The position numbers and the translations under genes were made by a program. A stretch of 46,488 bases of DNA from Paenibacillus alkaliterrae (GTDB lineage Bacteria > Bacillota > Bacilli > Paenibacillales > Paenibacillaceae): assembly GCF_021532375.1 (NCBI RefSeq), contig NZ_JAKGAP010000057.1, positions 1 to 46,488 on the forward strand, given 5' to 3'. A model generated the notes under the pieces. That model saw nothing but the letters and a program-made list of their open reading frames with translations. It made no database searches and was not told the origin of the DNA. Each line of letters starts with the position of its first letter. The first letter of the stretch is position 1. Positions 34,493 to 44,013 of this stretch are shown piece by piece.

Positions 34493-35397
34493 TGGATAAC
34501 CAGCTGAAGGACGTGCTTGTGCGAGGTACGGCATGGGACGGTAAAATTCGCGTGTTCGCGGCTCGCACGACTCAGCTAGTAGAGGAGCTTCGCCAGCGGC
34601 ATGGCACTTATCCTACCGCAACGGCGGCGCTTGGCCGTACGTTGACAGCCGGCGCTATTATGGGCGCGATGCTGAAAGGGAAAGAGAAGCTGACCATTCA
34701 AGTGAAGGGCGATGGCCCAATCGGACAAATTGTCGTCGATGCGAATGCAGACGGAGAGGTTCGCGGCTACGTCGATCATCCGCAGGTGCATCTGGCCGGC
34801 AACGCGCACGGGAAGCTTGATGTTGCCGGTGCGGTTGGACGCAGCGGTCATCTTCATATCAGTAAGGACCTCGGAATGAAGGAGCCATATCGCGGCAGCA
34901 TTCCGATTATATCGGGCGAGCTTGGCGAGGATTTCACGTATTATTTCGCAGTCTCGGAGCAAACGCCATCTGCTGTAGGGCTCGGCGTCTTGGTGGATAC
35001 CGATAATTCCGTGCTGCATGCCGGCGGATTTATCGTACAGCTGATGCCGGGGCTGACAGATGCGGAAATAACGAGATTAGAACAGGCCGTAGGCTCGATG
35101 CCGCCAGTTACCGCTTTGCTTGATCAAGGCGAGACGCCCGAGGAGATCCTTCGCTGGATCGTAGGCGATAGCGATCTGCAAATTCACGGTACGATGGATT
35201 TAACCTTTCGGTGTTCCTGTTCAGCCGGGCGCGTGGAGCAAACGCTGCTTAGCCTGGGCGAGCATGAGCTGAAGCAAATAATTGAAGAAGACGGAAAAGC
35301 GGAAGTCGTTTGCCAATTTTGCAACGAAGCGTATACATTTGAACGGCCGCAGCTGGAGCTGCTGCTTGCTCAAGCGAAGCCGAAGCCGATCCAATAA
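34492..35397 (+). CDS. hslO: Redox-regulated chaperone Hsp33
   Basis: Holdase activated by oxidation: disulfides form at a C-terminal zinc site when cells face peroxide or bleach plus heat. About 301 residues. The N-terminal domain begins QLKDVLVRGTAWDGKIRVFA; the zinc switch shows CSC near residue 240 and CQFC near 272. ATG 34492 (rather than 34489) is chosen because AGGAGGG at 34479-34485 gives normal spacing and it forms the standard TGATG overlap with coaX. Confidence 0.95.
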   Translation: MDNQLKDVLVRGTAWDGKIRVFAARTTQLVEELRQRHGTYPTATAALGRTLTAGAIMGAMLKGKEKLTIQVKGDGPIGQIVVDANADGEVRGYVDHPQVHLAGNAHGKLDVAGAVGRSGHLHISKDLGMKEPYRGSIPIISGELGEDFTYYFAVSEQTPSAVGLGVLVDTDNSVLHAGGFIVQLMPGLTDAEITRLEQAVGSMPPVTALLDQGETPEEILRWIVGDSDLQIHGTMDLTFRCSCSAGRVEQTLLSLGEHELKQIIEEDGKAEVVCQFCNEAYTFERPQLELLLAQAKPKPIQ

Positions 35398-35414
35398 TCG
35401 GAGGCATTGGGGTA

Positions 35415-36341
35415 ATGGGGAAATACGAGGTGCTGAAGGCCGTTGTCATCCTTCAAGCCGTATGCATGGTTGTTTTGACCGTAGTGGTTGTCATAAAGGT
35501 GTGGCCCGGGCAGACGCCGGCCGTTGATCCCGCGCAGCCTCCGGATCGCCGGCAAACGGTAGCCAAGGTAGGTGCCGACTCGATTACGGCCGCAGATTTG
35601 GAAGCGCAGCTTTACAAGCAGTATGGAGATGCTGTCCTTAGAATGCTCATGGTGCATAAAGCCATTGATTTAGAGGCGGCCGCTTCCGAGCTTAGCGTAT
35701 CGGCGCAGGAGCTTGATCGTGAGCTTGAGAAGATGATTGAAGGCTACGATAGTGAGGCGAGGTTTTTTGTCGTGATGAAGGAGCAGCTTGGCATGACGCA
35801 GGAGCAGGTGCTCGAGGATTTGCGGTACAGGCTGCTGCTTGAGAAAATTGCGGTTAGAAGCATAGTGGTGTCGGATGAGGAAGTGTACCGATATATCGAA
35901 GAACATCCTGATGAATTCGATGCCCGGCAGCAGCTTCATTTACAATGGATTTTGACAGAAACGGAGCGTGAAGCAGATTCCGTCCTGCAGCTGCTGGCGG
36001 ATGGCGAAGATTTTGCCGTGCTAGCACGCACCTACTCGATTGATTCCTTTACGGCCGATGCAGGAGGGGATCTCGGGTTAATCGACGATGATGATCCTTT
36101 CTATGATGAAGAGCTGCTGGATACAGCAAGTCGTTTGCAGATTGCGGAAATGGCCGGACCTATTCAGGTCGAAGGCGGCTATGCGGTTATTCGGCTAATC
36201 GAACGGCAAACGATCGCAGGTGTGACCGGCAGCAGGCTTCATGATACGGTTCGCAAGCAGCTGGCGCTTGAGCGCGCCGATTCTTTAACCGCTTTGGAGG
36301 ATAAGCTTCTTACGAAGTATGAGGCTGTCAAAACGGAATGA
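35415..36341 (+). CDS. Parvulin-like membrane-anchored protein lacking catalytic histidines (YacD-like)
   Basis: 308 residues: a short cytoplasmic start, one membrane helix (residues ~8-28, VVILQAVCMVVLTVVVVIKV), a SurA-like helical region and a parvulin fold from about 175 to 275. The site normally reading RHIL reads LQWIL (near 177), and the usual GYHVI reads GYAVI (near 255), so both signature histidines are missing; EDFAVLARTYSID and AGGDLG are retained. Probably a chaperone rather than an isomerase (inference). Position between hslO and cysK matches Bacillus yacD. ATG 35415 has GGAGG about 10 bases upstream. Confidence 0.85.
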   Translation: MGKYEVLKAVVILQAVCMVVLTVVVVIKVWPGQTPAVDPAQPPDRRQTVAKVGADSITAADLEAQLYKQYGDAVLRMLMVHKAIDLEAAASELSVSAQELDRELEKMIEGYDSEARFFVVMKEQLGMTQEQVLEDLRYRLLLEKIAVRSIVVSDEEVYRYIEEHPDEFDARQQLHLQWILTETEREADSVLQLLADGEDFAVLARTYSIDSFTADAGGDLGLIDDDDPFYDEELLDTASRLQIAEMAGPIQVEGGYAVIRLIERQTIAGVTGSRLHDTVRKQLALERADSLTALEDKLLTKYEAVKTE

Positions 36342-36384
36342 CCTCTATACCCAAATCCATTTCATTCCAGCAAAAAAGTCACTA

Positions 36385-36414
36385 TTGACAACGGATGCAA
36401 GACATTGTTAAGAT
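36385..36414 (+). promoter_or_regulatory. Sigma-A promoter of cysK
   Basis: TTGACA (36385-36390) and TAAGAT (36409-36414), 18 bp apart. Just downstream, CTACTGAATTAGTCGGAAT is partly palindromic and could be a cysteine-regulator (CymR-type) operator; this is a weak guess. Confidence 0.65.
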
Positions 36415-36468
36415 GGAATTAATCAAAAAACCTACTGAATTAGTCGGAATAAGGAGGCATTCATTTAC

Positions 36469-37407
36469 ATGGCCAAAATCGTAAATAGTGTTTTAGATCT
36501 TATTGGGGATACTCCGCTTGTTCGCTTAAATCGTCTGGTGCCTGAAGGCAGCGCGGAAATTTATGTTAAGCTTGAATATCAAAATCCGGGTGCAAGCGTT
36601 AAAGACCGTATCGCGATCAGCATGATTGAGGTAGCGGAGCAACAGGGCCTTATTAAGCCGGGCGACACCATTATCGAGCCTACAAGCGGTAACACGGGTA
36701 TCGGTTTGGCGCTAGTAGCAGCAGCTAAAGGCTATAAGGCTATTCTGGTTATGCCGGAAACGATGAGCGTTGAGCGTCGCAACCTGCTTCGCGCATACGG
36801 CGCAGAGCTCGTGTTGACGCCAGGATCCGAAGGTATGAACGGTTCGGTTCGCAAAGCGGAAGAGCTGGCGCAAGAGAATCCTTCGTACTTCCTGCCACAG
36901 CAATTCAAGAATCAAGCTAACGTGAAAATTCACCGTGAAACGACTGGACCGGAAATCGTTGAAGCGATCAACTCGCTTGACGGCAAGCTCGATGCGTTTG
37001 TTGCCGGTATTGGAACAGGCGGTACGATTTCAGGCGCTGGCGAAGTGCTTAAGAAAAACTTCGACGGCATCAAGGTTTACGCAGTTGAGCCGGCAGCTTC
37101 TCCGATACTGTCAGGCGGTAAGCCGGGACCTCACAAAATTCAAGGGATCGGCGCAAACTTCGTGCCGGATATTTTGAACCGTGAAATTTATGACGGCGTT
37201 ATTACGGTCGAGAACGAGGATGCGTTCGAATACGCTCGTCGCGCAGCGAAAGAAGAAGGCATTCTATGCGGTATTTCTTCAGGCGCAGCGATCTTTGCCG
37301 CTCTTAAAGTAGCGAAAGAGCTTGGAGCGGGCAAACGCGTTGTCGCAATCGTGCCAAGCAACGGCGAACGTTACCTCTCCACGCCGCTGTTTAACTTCGA
37401 AAATTAA
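36469..37407 (+). CDS. cysK: Cysteine synthase A
   Basis: O-acetylserine sulfhydrylase, a PLP enzyme making cysteine from O-acetylserine and sulfide. 312 residues. The PLP Lys is K45 in [11 protein letters not shown]; the PLP-phosphate and substrate loops are [12 protein letters not shown] near 70 and [12 protein letters not shown] near 180; the C-terminal SSGAAIFAA is conserved. AAGGAGG precedes ATG 36469. Own promoter and terminator, so expressed apart from the neighbouring operons. Confidence 0.96.
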   Translation: MAKIVNSVLDLIGDTPLVRLNRLVPEGSAEIYVKLEYQNPGASVKDRIAISMIEVAEQQGLIKPGDTIIEPTSGNTGIGLALVAAAKGYKAILVMPETMSVERRNLLRAYGAELVLTPGSEGMNGSVRKAEELAQENPSYFLPQQFKNQANVKIHRETTGPEIVEAINSLDGKLDAFVAGIGTGGTISGAGEVLKKNFDGIKVYAVEPAASPILSGGKPGPHKIQGIGANFVPDILNREIYDGVITVENEDAFEYARRAAKEEGILCGISSGAAIFAALKVAKELGAGKRVVAIVPSNGERYLSTPLFNFEN

Positions 37408-37424
37408 TTTTTGCAGCCAAGATC

Positions 37425-37465
37425 AGAAAGCCTTTCATTCCTCGGAGTGGGAGGCTTTCTTTTTG
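37425..37465 (+). terminator. Terminator of cysK
   Basis: AGAAAGCCT (37425-37433) and AGGCTTTCT (37452-37460), with an inner CATTCC/GGAGTG helix, followed by TTTTT. Confidence 0.85.
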
Positions 37466-37520
37466 ACTTGCTATTCTGTATACTGAGCAAAATAAGTCAA
37501 GCAATCGGGAGTTGAAGGTG

Positions 37521-39125
37521 ATGGTCACCGCCTTGGAGCAATGGATTCGGTGGCATGCCGAACGTAAATATACGACGCTTCCTATTCTCAAGCAGCTGTC
37601 CTTCCAAATGGAGAGCCGAGCGGGCGTCGTCTCATGGGAAGAGGTCTGGCAGGATGCTTCGCCTTATGCCTTCGTGTTCGAAAGCGGCAAGGATGGGCGT
37701 TATACGTATCTGGGTCTTCACCCTGAGGGCATTATTCGCGGGAAAGGCATGGCGGCCGAATCGGTTCAATTCGAATCGCTGGAGGGACAGACCAAGCGAA
37801 TATGGGAAGGGAAGCCTCTCGAGGTCGTACGACAATGGATGGGCGGACAGCAGGGTCCAAGGCTCGAGAACGGCCCCAAATGGATAGGCGGCTGCGCGGG
37901 CTTCTGGAGCTATGACGTGGCACGGTCTATTGAGCGTTTGCCTGAGCTTGCCAGTGACGATCTTCATTTGCCGGATTATCTTTTTTTGCGGATGAATGAG
38001 CTATGGATCATCGATCATGAGCAAGCGAAGGTGTATTGCGCGGTTCATGCGAGCGTCGATCCGGATGCGGATGAGACGGAGCTGGGCGCCGTCTACGAGC
38101 GTGCGCTGTCGAGAGCCGAGGGCATGAGTGACTACTGGCTGACCTGGTTTGCAGCAGAACAGGCACAGGAGAAGGCGGCTGCGCACCGGGCAGCGCGCAT
38201 GCGTCTGACGGAAGGGGATCTTCTGAATATCGACGTGGAGTCTTTGCAAGGCGTTCATTCCCCTTTTTCGAAAGAAGCGTATATGGACGCCGTAAGGAAC
38301 ATTCAGCGCTATATCGAACAAGGAGATGTCTTCCAGGTCAATTTGTCAGTACGTCAAAGCCGAACAGTAGACACATCGCCGGAAGAGCTGTATGAGTGGC
38401 TTCGTTTAATCAATCCATCCCCTTATATGGGCTTTCTGCGTTGTCCCGATTTTCAGCTTGTATCGGCTTCGCCGGAGCTGCTTGTTGAGCTTTGCGATAG
38501 AAAACTCGCTGCAAGGCCGATTGCCGGTACGAGGAGACGGGGACGTACGGAGGAAGAGGATTTGCGGCTTGCCGAAGAGCTGCGGTCGAACGAGAAGGAG
38601 CGGGCCGAGCATATTATGCTTGTCGATTTGGAGCGGAACGATCTCGGCCGCATATCCGCCTATGGAACGGTCAAGGTTGAAGAGCTTATGGTCATTGAGC
38701 ACTATTCGCATGTGATGCATCTCGTCTCCCAGGTAGAGGGTCGATTGGCGGATGGGAAGGATGCTTACGACGTCATTGCGGCTGCTTTTCCCGGAGGAAC
38801 GATTACCGGCGCGCCGAAGATCCGTACGATGGAAATCATCGAGGAGCTTGAGCCGGTCAGAAGAGGCCCCTATACAGGCTCGCTCGGCTGGATTGACTAC
38901 AATGGCGATATGGAATTTAATATTATTATTAGAACGATGGCGGTGCACAATGGCGTCGTTCATATCCAAGCGGGTGCAGGCATCGTGATCGACTCCGATC
39001 CGGAGCGGGAATATAAGGAATCATTGAATAAAGCGAAAGCGCTATGGAAAGCCATTCAATACAGCGAGCGGTTCGCTGCTGGCTATCGGATAGCGGAAGC
39101 GAACAGAGGAGGAGCCAAACGATGA
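37521..39125 (+). CDS. pabB: Aminodeoxychorismate synthase component I
   Basis: Chorismate-binding enzyme that makes 4-amino-4-deoxychorismate for folate with ammonia from PabA. About 534 residues. The N-terminal half shows [10 protein letters not shown]; the catalytic C-terminal half has [67 protein letters not shown] and [21 protein letters not shown] carries Ala where Escherichia coli PabB has Lys, so anthranilate synthase activity cannot be excluded by sequence; the folate context favours pabB. ATG 37521 is chosen; GTG 37518 is possible. Confidence 0.9.
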   Translation: MVTALEQWIRWHAERKYTTLPILKQLSFQMESRAGVVSWEEVWQDASPYAFVFESGKDGRYTYLGLHPEGIIRGKGMAAESVQFESLEGQTKRIWEGKPLEVVRQWMGGQQGPRLENGPKWIGGCAGFWSYDVARSIERLPELASDDLHLPDYLFLRMNELWIIDHEQAKVYCAVHASVDPDADETELGAVYERALSRAEGMSDYWLTWFAAEQAQEKAAAHRAARMRLTEGDLLNIDVESLQGVHSPFSKEAYMDAVRNIQRYIEQGDVFQVNLSVRQSRTVDTSPEELYEWLRLINPSPYMGFLRCPDFQLVSASPELLVELCDRKLAARPIAGTRRRGRTEEEDLRLAEELRSNEKERAEHIMLVDLERNDLGRISAYGTVKVEELMVIEHYSHVMHLVSQVEGRLADGKDAYDVIAAAFPGGTITGAPKIRTMEIIEELEPVRRGPYTGSLGWIDYNGDMEFNIIIRTMAVHNGVVHIQAGAGIVIDSDPEREYKESLNKAKALWKAIQYSERFAAGYRIAEANRGGAKR

Positions 39126-39703
39126 TACTCGTAATCGACAATTATGATTCTTTTACGTACAATTTGGTGCAGTATTTAGGAGAGCTGGGAGAAGAGATTA
39201 CGGTGAAACGCAATGACGAAATCGATTTGGCAGGCATTGAAGCGTTAGCCCCGGATCATATTTTGATTTCGCCAGGTCCATGCTCGCCGAATGAAGCAGG
39301 CATCAGTTTATCGCTCATCGAGCATTTTAAAGGTAAAATCCCGATCTTTGGCGTATGTCTCGGCCATCAATCCATCGGACAAGCTTTCGGCGGCGAAGTG
39401 GTGCGCGCGGAGAAGCTGATGCACGGGAAGACGTCTGATATTCACCACGACGGAAAATCGATGTTTGCAGGAATGCCTTCGCCGTTTACCGCTACACGCT
39501 ACCATTCCCTTATTGTGCGCCGCGAGACGCTGCCGGATTGCTTGGAGGTTACGGCGGAAACCGCAGAGGGCGAAATTATGGGCTTGCGCCATAAGGAATA
39601 CGCGATTGAAGGGGTGCAATTTCACCCCGAGTCGATTATAACGGAGCATGGTCTGACGATGCTTCGTAATTTCTTGCAAAATCAGACCGGCGCAGCACGA
39701 TGA
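39122..39703 (+). CDS. pabA: Aminodeoxychorismate/anthranilate synthase glutamine amidotransferase
   Basis: Class I glutamine amidotransferase of 193 residues feeding ammonia to PabB; in Bacillus the equivalent subunit also serves anthranilate synthase, which may hold here. Catalytic nucleophile Cys is in [15 protein letters not shown] near residue 79; His-Glu of the triad are in GVQFHPESI near 168. ATGA overlaps link it to pabB upstream and pabC downstream. GAGGAGCC precedes the start. Confidence 0.95.
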   Translation: MILVIDNYDSFTYNLVQYLGELGEEITVKRNDEIDLAGIEALAPDHILISPGPCSPNEAGISLSLIEHFKGKIPIFGVCLGHQSIGQAFGGEVVRAEKLMHGKTSDIHHDGKSMFAGMPSPFTATRYHSLIVRRETLPDCLEVTAETAEGEIMGLRHKEYAIEGVQFHPESIITEHGLTMLRNFLQNQTGAAR

Positions 39704-40593
39704 AAATCGGGTTGAATGGTACCGTAATGGATGCAAGCGAAGCCGTGATCTCTGTATATGATCACGGTTTTTTGTACGGGATGGGATTGTTTGAGACGTT
39801 TCGCACCTATAGGGGCAAGCCTTATTTATTAGAGAGGCATATGAAACGTCTGCAAGCGGGCTGCGATCAGCTTGGCATTAAATATGCTCCGGATCCGGAG
39901 TCGGTTACAAGCTTAATGCAGGAGCTTCTCGCAGCGAACGGGCTTGAGGATGGCTATGTGCGATTGACCGTTAGTGCAGGTGTTGCCGAGCTTGGCTTGC
40001 CGACCGGTGATTATGAGCAGCCAAATGTGCTTCTGCTTGTCAAAGCGCTGCCGGCAGTTAATGATGCGGCTATTATGAAGGGTAGAGAACTGCGGTTATT
40101 ACGGACGCGGCGGAATACGCCGGAAGGCGGCATTCGCTTCAAGTCTCTCCATTATATGAACAATATTATTGCGAAGAGGGAGCTGCTTGCCGGCGGCGCC
40201 TCGTTCGGGGCGGAAGGCTTGATGCTGAGCGGTGAAGGCTGGCTGGCTGAAGGGATCGTCAGCAATTTATTTTTTGTGAAGGACGATATCGTTTATACCC
40301 CTTCTATCCGCACGGGAATATTACCGGGTATTACTCGGCAGCGGGTGCTGGAGCTTGCCCGAGAAGCCGGCTATGCCGTGCAAGAAGGGCTGTATATATG
40401 GGAGCAGCTGCTCGGTGCAGACGAAATATGGCTGACCAACTCGATTCAAGAGCTGGTTCCAGTTACGGCCCTAACGAACGCAGATGGGCGGAAAGTCGCA
40501 GTCAACGGCGGCGAAGCGGGGAACATAACGAAACGATTGTTATCTATATACCGTGAAACTACGTTAATTGACTTGGATGGAACAGAACGATAG
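39700..40593 (+). CDS. pabC: Aminodeoxychorismate lyase
   Basis: PLP fold-type IV enzyme that splits aminodeoxychorismate into p-aminobenzoate and pyruvate. 297 residues. [20 protein letters not shown] (residues 21-40) is the family start; the PLP Lys is expected in [11 protein letters not shown] near 150, and [17 protein letters not shown] with [15 protein letters not shown] are typical of this family. Branched-chain aminotransferases share the fold; the pab context supports PabC. ATGA overlap with pabA. Confidence 0.92.
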   Translation: MKIGLNGTVMDASEAVISVYDHGFLYGMGLFETFRTYRGKPYLLERHMKRLQAGCDQLGIKYAPDPESVTSLMQELLAANGLEDGYVRLTVSAGVAELGLPTGDYEQPNVLLLVKALPAVNDAAIMKGRELRLLRTRRNTPEGGIRFKSLHYMNNIIAKRELLAGGASFGAEGLMLSGEGWLAEGIVSNLFFVKDDIVYTPSIRTGILPGITRQRVLELAREAGYAVQEGLYIWEQLLGADEIWLTNSIQELVPVTALTNADGRKVAVNGGEAGNITKRLLSIYRETTLIDLDGTER

Positions 40594-40631
40594 ATGAAGA
40601 TGGAATAGAAGAAGATGGGGGCGATCTGTTC

Positions 40632-41483
40632 GTGAATCAAAAGCCGGTTTATTGGAAAAGGGAGTATGACCTCGGGAACGGAGTTCAGCTTGAGCTCGGC
40701 GGACGTACGTTAATAATGGGCATCCTTAATGCGACTCCGGATTCCTTCTCCGACGGCGGGCGTTATACGCATGTCGACGCAGCGGTGGCCCATGCGCAGG
40801 AGATGGTGAAGGAGGGCGCAGATATTTTGGATATCGGCGGCGAATCCACTAGGCCGGGCTTCGTGCCCGTTGAGCACGAAGAGGAGCTCCGGCGCGTCTT
40901 GCCCGTTATTCAGGCGGTGCGGGAAGCACTGCCCCGCGTGCCGATATCAATCGACACGTATAAGGCGGGGACGGCTCGCCAGGCGCTGGAGGCCGGCGCG
41001 CACATCATCAATGACGTATGGGGTCTGAAGGGAGACCCCAATATGGCCGCCGTTGCGGCGGAGTATGGCTGCCCCGTCATCATCAGCCATAATCGCCACG
41101 CCCGGGACTATAACGACCTCGTCCCGGACGTGCTCGCCGACCTGCGGAGCAGCGTCGGCATCGCACGAGCGGCCGGCGTCGCCGACGACCGGGTATGGCT
41201 GGATCCCGGCATCGGCTTCGCCAAAACGTGCGGGGACAACCTCGAGCTGCTCGGCCGTCTATCGGAGCTTGCCGCGCTCGGCTACCCTGTACTGCTCGGC
41301 ACCTCGCGAAAGCGGTTCATCCGGGACACGTTGAACCTCCCGGTTGAAGAACTGGCGGAGGGGACGGCTGCGACCGTCGTCCTCGGCATTGCGCACGGCT
41401 GTCAAATCGTGCGCGTACATGATGTGCGCGCGATGAAGCGTACCGCGCAAATGGCGGATGCTATTTTATATCGCGGCATGTAG
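40632..41483 (+). CDS. folP: Dihydropteroate synthase
   Basis: Joins p-aminobenzoate with dihydropterin pyrophosphate; the target of sulfonamides. 283 residues forming a TIM barrel. Seen: GILNATPDSFSDGG near residue 31 (pterin/pyrophosphate loop 1), DIGGESTRPG near 67 (loop 2), then IDTYK, IINDVWG, WLDPGIGFAKT and the C-terminal VHDVRAMKR. GTG 40632 follows GGGGGCGAT. The middle of the gene is noticeably more GC-rich than its neighbours. Called sul in Bacillus. Confidence 0.95.
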   Translation: MNQKPVYWKREYDLGNGVQLELGGRTLIMGILNATPDSFSDGGRYTHVDAAVAHAQEMVKEGADILDIGGESTRPGFVPVEHEEELRRVLPVIQAVREALPRVPISIDTYKAGTARQALEAGAHIINDVWGLKGDPNMAAVAAEYGCPVIISHNRHARDYNDLVPDVLADLRSSVGIARAAGVADDRVWLDPGIGFAKTCGDNLELLGRLSELAALGYPVLLGTSRKRFIRDTLNLPVEELAEGTAATVVLGIAHGCQIVRVHDVRAMKRTAQMADAILYRGM

Positions 41484-41551
41484 AGAGAGCTGCTTTTCGA
41501 ATCATTTTTTTTGACTAATATACAAGCTGTAATGTAAGGAGATTGAATGAA

Positions 41552-41923
41552 ATGGATAAGATGATCATCAAAGGGATGCGCTTCTACGGCTACCATGGCG
41601 TTTTTCCTGAGGAGAACAAGCTTGGCCAGCAGTTTTACGTCGATATTGAGCTGCGAATGGATTTGGAGCAAGCAGCGCAAACCGATGATTTAAACGATAC
41701 GATTAACTATGCGGATATCCATGCTTTTGCGAAATCGATCGTAGAAGGCCCGCCGTTTAAGTTGATTGAAGCTTTAACCGGCCACATTGCAACGCGGTTA
41801 TTGGAAGCTTATACTATGGTAAATGAAGTGACGGTTCGAGTAACGAAGCCGCACCCGCCGTTCGACATCCATTTTGACGGTGTAACGGTGGAGCTGCGCA
41901 GAAAGCGGGATACTGATGGATGA
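41552..41923 (+). CDS. folB: Dihydroneopterin aldolase
   Basis: Converts dihydroneopterin to 6-hydroxymethyl-dihydropterin. 123 residues, typical. YGYHGVFPEENKLGQQFYVD at 11-30 holds the catalytic Glu region, and VTVRVTKPHPPF near 98 the conserved Lys. ATG 41552 is set by AAGGAG ending about ten bases upstream; TTG 41543 abuts it and is rejected. Overlaps folK by 8 bp. Confidence 0.94.
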   Translation: MDKMIIKGMRFYGYHGVFPEENKLGQQFYVDIELRMDLEQAAQTDDLNDTINYADIHAFAKSIVEGPPFKLIEALTGHIATRLLEAYTMVNEVTVRVTKPHPPFDIHFDGVTVELRRKRDTDG

Positions 41924-42470
41924 ACAATTCCCGCGTGAGCGCGTATGGGTAGAAGCATATATCGCATTAGGCTCTAATATAGGCGACCGTGAGCAATTGC
42001 TGAACGATGCGATTAAACGTATCCATTTGTCGCCAGGCATTGAAGTACGCCGCGTATCGGGCATTTACGAAACCGATCCGGTAGGTTATACGGAGCAGCC
42101 GCCTTTTCTCAATATGGTTTTGGCTGTGCGCACGGAGCTTCCTCCCTTGCCCTTGCTTCGCCGGCTCTTCGCGATTGAGCAGCGGCTGGGACGGGTTAGA
42201 GATATACGCTTCGGACCGAGAACCATTGACCTCGACCTTCTCTTATACGATAATGTCATAATGGATCAAGAGGAGCTGACGCTGCCGCATCCGCGCATGA
42301 TGGAGCGGTCGTTCGTATTAGTGCCGCTGAGGGATGTAATTGAGCAATCGCACCAGCTGCTGGAACAAGTAAAGGCAGTGTCTGAAGCGTCGCTTCAGGA
42401 TGGAAAGGAAGGCATCACGTTATGGAAAACAATCAATTGGCGCAGCGCGTCAGAGCCTTTCGAAAGCTGA
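41916..42470 (+). CDS. folK: HPPK, hydroxymethyldihydropterin pyrophosphokinase
   Basis: Transfers pyrophosphate from ATP to 6-hydroxymethyl-dihydropterin, giving the FolP substrate. 184 residues. Signatures: AYIALGSNIGDRE near 14, VSGIYETDPVGYTEQPPFLN near 48, RFGPRTIDLDLLLYDN near 94 with the metal-binding Asp pair, and LPHPRMMERSFVLVPLRDV. Overlaps folB upstream and the small HTH gene downstream (49 bp), as in Bacillus folB-folK-yazB. Confidence 0.95.
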   Translation: MDEQFPRERVWVEAYIALGSNIGDREQLLNDAIKRIHLSPGIEVRRVSGIYETDPVGYTEQPPFLNMVLAVRTELPPLPLLRRLFAIEQRLGRVRDIRFGPRTIDLDLLLYDNVIMDQEELTLPHPRMMERSFVLVPLRDVIEQSHQLLEQVKAVSEASLQDGKEGITLWKTINWRSASEPFES

Positions 42471-42634
42471 AGGGCTATACTCAGCAAGAGCTGGCCAAGG
42501 AACTTGACGTATCGGTGGCCGTTCTCGGTTCACTGGAGCGCGGAACGAGAAAGACGGACCCTAAGCTGCTGGGTCATATCGCCAAAACATTAGGAATCAG
42601 CTACGAGGAACTCATTTCGGTTGATCGTGAGTAG
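42422..42634 (+). CDS. yazB: Small XRE-family HTH regulator YazB
   Basis: 70-residue Cro/C1-type helix-turn-helix protein that is essentially all DNA-binding domain: LAQRVRAFRKLKGYTQQELA, VSVAVLGSLERGTRKTDPK, then LLGHIAKTLGISYEELI. It starts inside the end of folK with AAGGAAGG upstream. Its targets are unknown; conservation of its place in the folate operon suggests a role tied to it, but none is established here. Confidence 0.88.
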   Translation: MENNQLAQRVRAFRKLKGYTQQELAKELDVSVAVLGSLERGTRKTDPKLLGHIAKTLGISYEELISVDRE

Positions 42635-42667
42635 TATCCTACATTTAGAAGAGGAGCAAGGAGCGAC

Positions 42668-43711
42668 ATGCTGAAAATCGGAGACATCGAGATGAAGAAC
42701 AGAGTGGTGCTGGCGCCGATGGCAGGCGTGTGCAACCCGGCTTTTCGATTAATTGCCAAAGAGTTCGGAACAGGTCTTGTATGCGCGGAGATGGTGAGCG
42801 ACAAGGCGATTTTACATGGAAATAAGAGAACGCTTGAAATGCTGTTCGTCGACGAGCGGGAGAAGCCGCTTAGCCTGCAAATTTTCGGCGGCGACCGTGA
42901 GTCGCTTGTCGAGGCTGCTAAGGTCGTCGATCAGCAAACAAATGCGGATATCATCGATATAAATATGGGCTGTCCCGTGCCGAAGGTTACAAAGTGCGAC
43001 GCTGGTGCGCGGTGGCTGCTTGACCCGAACAAAATTTATGAAATGGTGTCGTCGGTCGTCGATGCCGTAAAGAAGCCGGTAACGGTGAAGATGCGTATCG
43101 GCTGGGACGATGAGCATATCTACGCAGTGGAAAATGCCCGCGCCGTGGAGCGGGCAGGCGGCAAGGCGGTTAGCGTGCATGGGCGCACGCGTGAGCAGCT
43201 GTATACAGGCAAGGCTAATTGGGACATCATAAAAGATGTCAAAGAAGCGGTATCCATTCCCGTAATTGGCAATGGTGACGTATTCTCACCTGAGGATGCG
43301 AAGAGGCTGCTCGAGCACACGGGCTGCGACGGCGTCATGATCGGCCGCGGAGCACTCGGAAATCCATGGATGCTGTACCGTACGATCCAATACTTGACGA
43401 ACGGCGAACTGCTTAACGATCCGTCTCCGCGCGAAAAGATGGAGGTTGCCATTTTGCATCTGGATCGGCTAATCGCACTGAAGACTGAAGCGGTAGCTGT
43501 TCGGGAGATGAGGAAGCATTTGGCTTGGTACCTGAAGGGATTGCCCGGCGGCGCCCGCGTGAAGGATGTCATCATGGAAGAGACCGGACGCGATCGTATG
43601 GTATCTATTTTGGAGAACTATGTTATATCTCTAGAAGAGGACACCGTATTCCAATCGAGAATCGGTGAAGCGGACGGAGATTCGGCTGCTGCCGAAGAGG
43701 CAGCTTATTAA
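42668..43711 (+). CDS. dusB: tRNA-dihydrouridine synthase
   Basis: FMN enzyme reducing uridines to dihydrouridine in tRNA. 347 residues. Seen: VLAPMAGVCNPAFRLIAKEF (residues 14-33), the active Cys in INMGCPVPKVTKCDAGARW near 99, VKMRIGWDD, SVHGRTREQLYTGKANW and IGNGDVFSPEDAKRLL with GVMIGRGALGNPW, the FMN-phosphate loop. Bacillus has the same gene (yacF/dus1) before lysS. The symbol follows the Dus subgroup and which uridine it modifies is not shown. The C-terminus ends in an acidic, Ala-rich tail. Confidence 0.92.
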   Translation: MLKIGDIEMKNRVVLAPMAGVCNPAFRLIAKEFGTGLVCAEMVSDKAILHGNKRTLEMLFVDEREKPLSLQIFGGDRESLVEAAKVVDQQTNADIIDINMGCPVPKVTKCDAGARWLLDPNKIYEMVSSVVDAVKKPVTVKMRIGWDDEHIYAVENARAVERAGGKAVSVHGRTREQLYTGKANWDIIKDVKEAVSIPVIGNGDVFSPEDAKRLLEHTGCDGVMIGRGALGNPWMLYRTIQYLTNGELLNDPSPREKMEVAILHLDRLIALKTEAVAVREMRKHLAWYLKGLPGGARVKDVIMEETGRDRMVSILENYVISLEEDTVFQSRIGEADGDSAAAEEAAY

Positions 43712-43773
43712 TCTGGTGACTGCAAGCGGCAGGTATAGCCTGAACAAACAATTAAACCGACATCATTCGATAA

Positions 43774-43800
43774 AAGCCGCTTAATAGCGGCTTCTGTTAC
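43774..43800 (+). terminator. Probable terminator after dus
   Basis: AAGCCGCT (43774-43781) and AGCGGCTT (43786-43793) with loop TAAT; the following T-tract is poor. Confidence 0.5.
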
Positions 43801-43844
43801 ACCTAAGCCAAATGAAACGGTTTCAATGGTTCGTCTGGCTTTGA

Positions 43845-43888
43845 TTGACATTCGGGGTAACTTTGCAATATAATCTTGCAATATAATC
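43845..43888 (+). promoter_or_regulatory. greA promoter with a duplicated -10 segment
   Basis: TTGACA (43845-43850) and TATAAT (43869-43874), 18 bp apart. TTGCAATATAATC is repeated perfectly in tandem (43863-43875 and 43876-43888), giving a second TATAAT at 43882. The leader from about 43895 to 44013 shows no gene; partly repeated GGTATGA-like words are present but unassigned. Confidence 0.8.
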
Positions 43889-44013
43889 TAACCGCACATC
43901 TCGAGTGCGCTTTCAATAACGGCAGGTATGATGGTCATGAATCGTAATATATTAGGTATCAGTGAATTCATACACGGTATGAAAATTAGTCACATGACAG
44001 GAGAATCGGAAAG

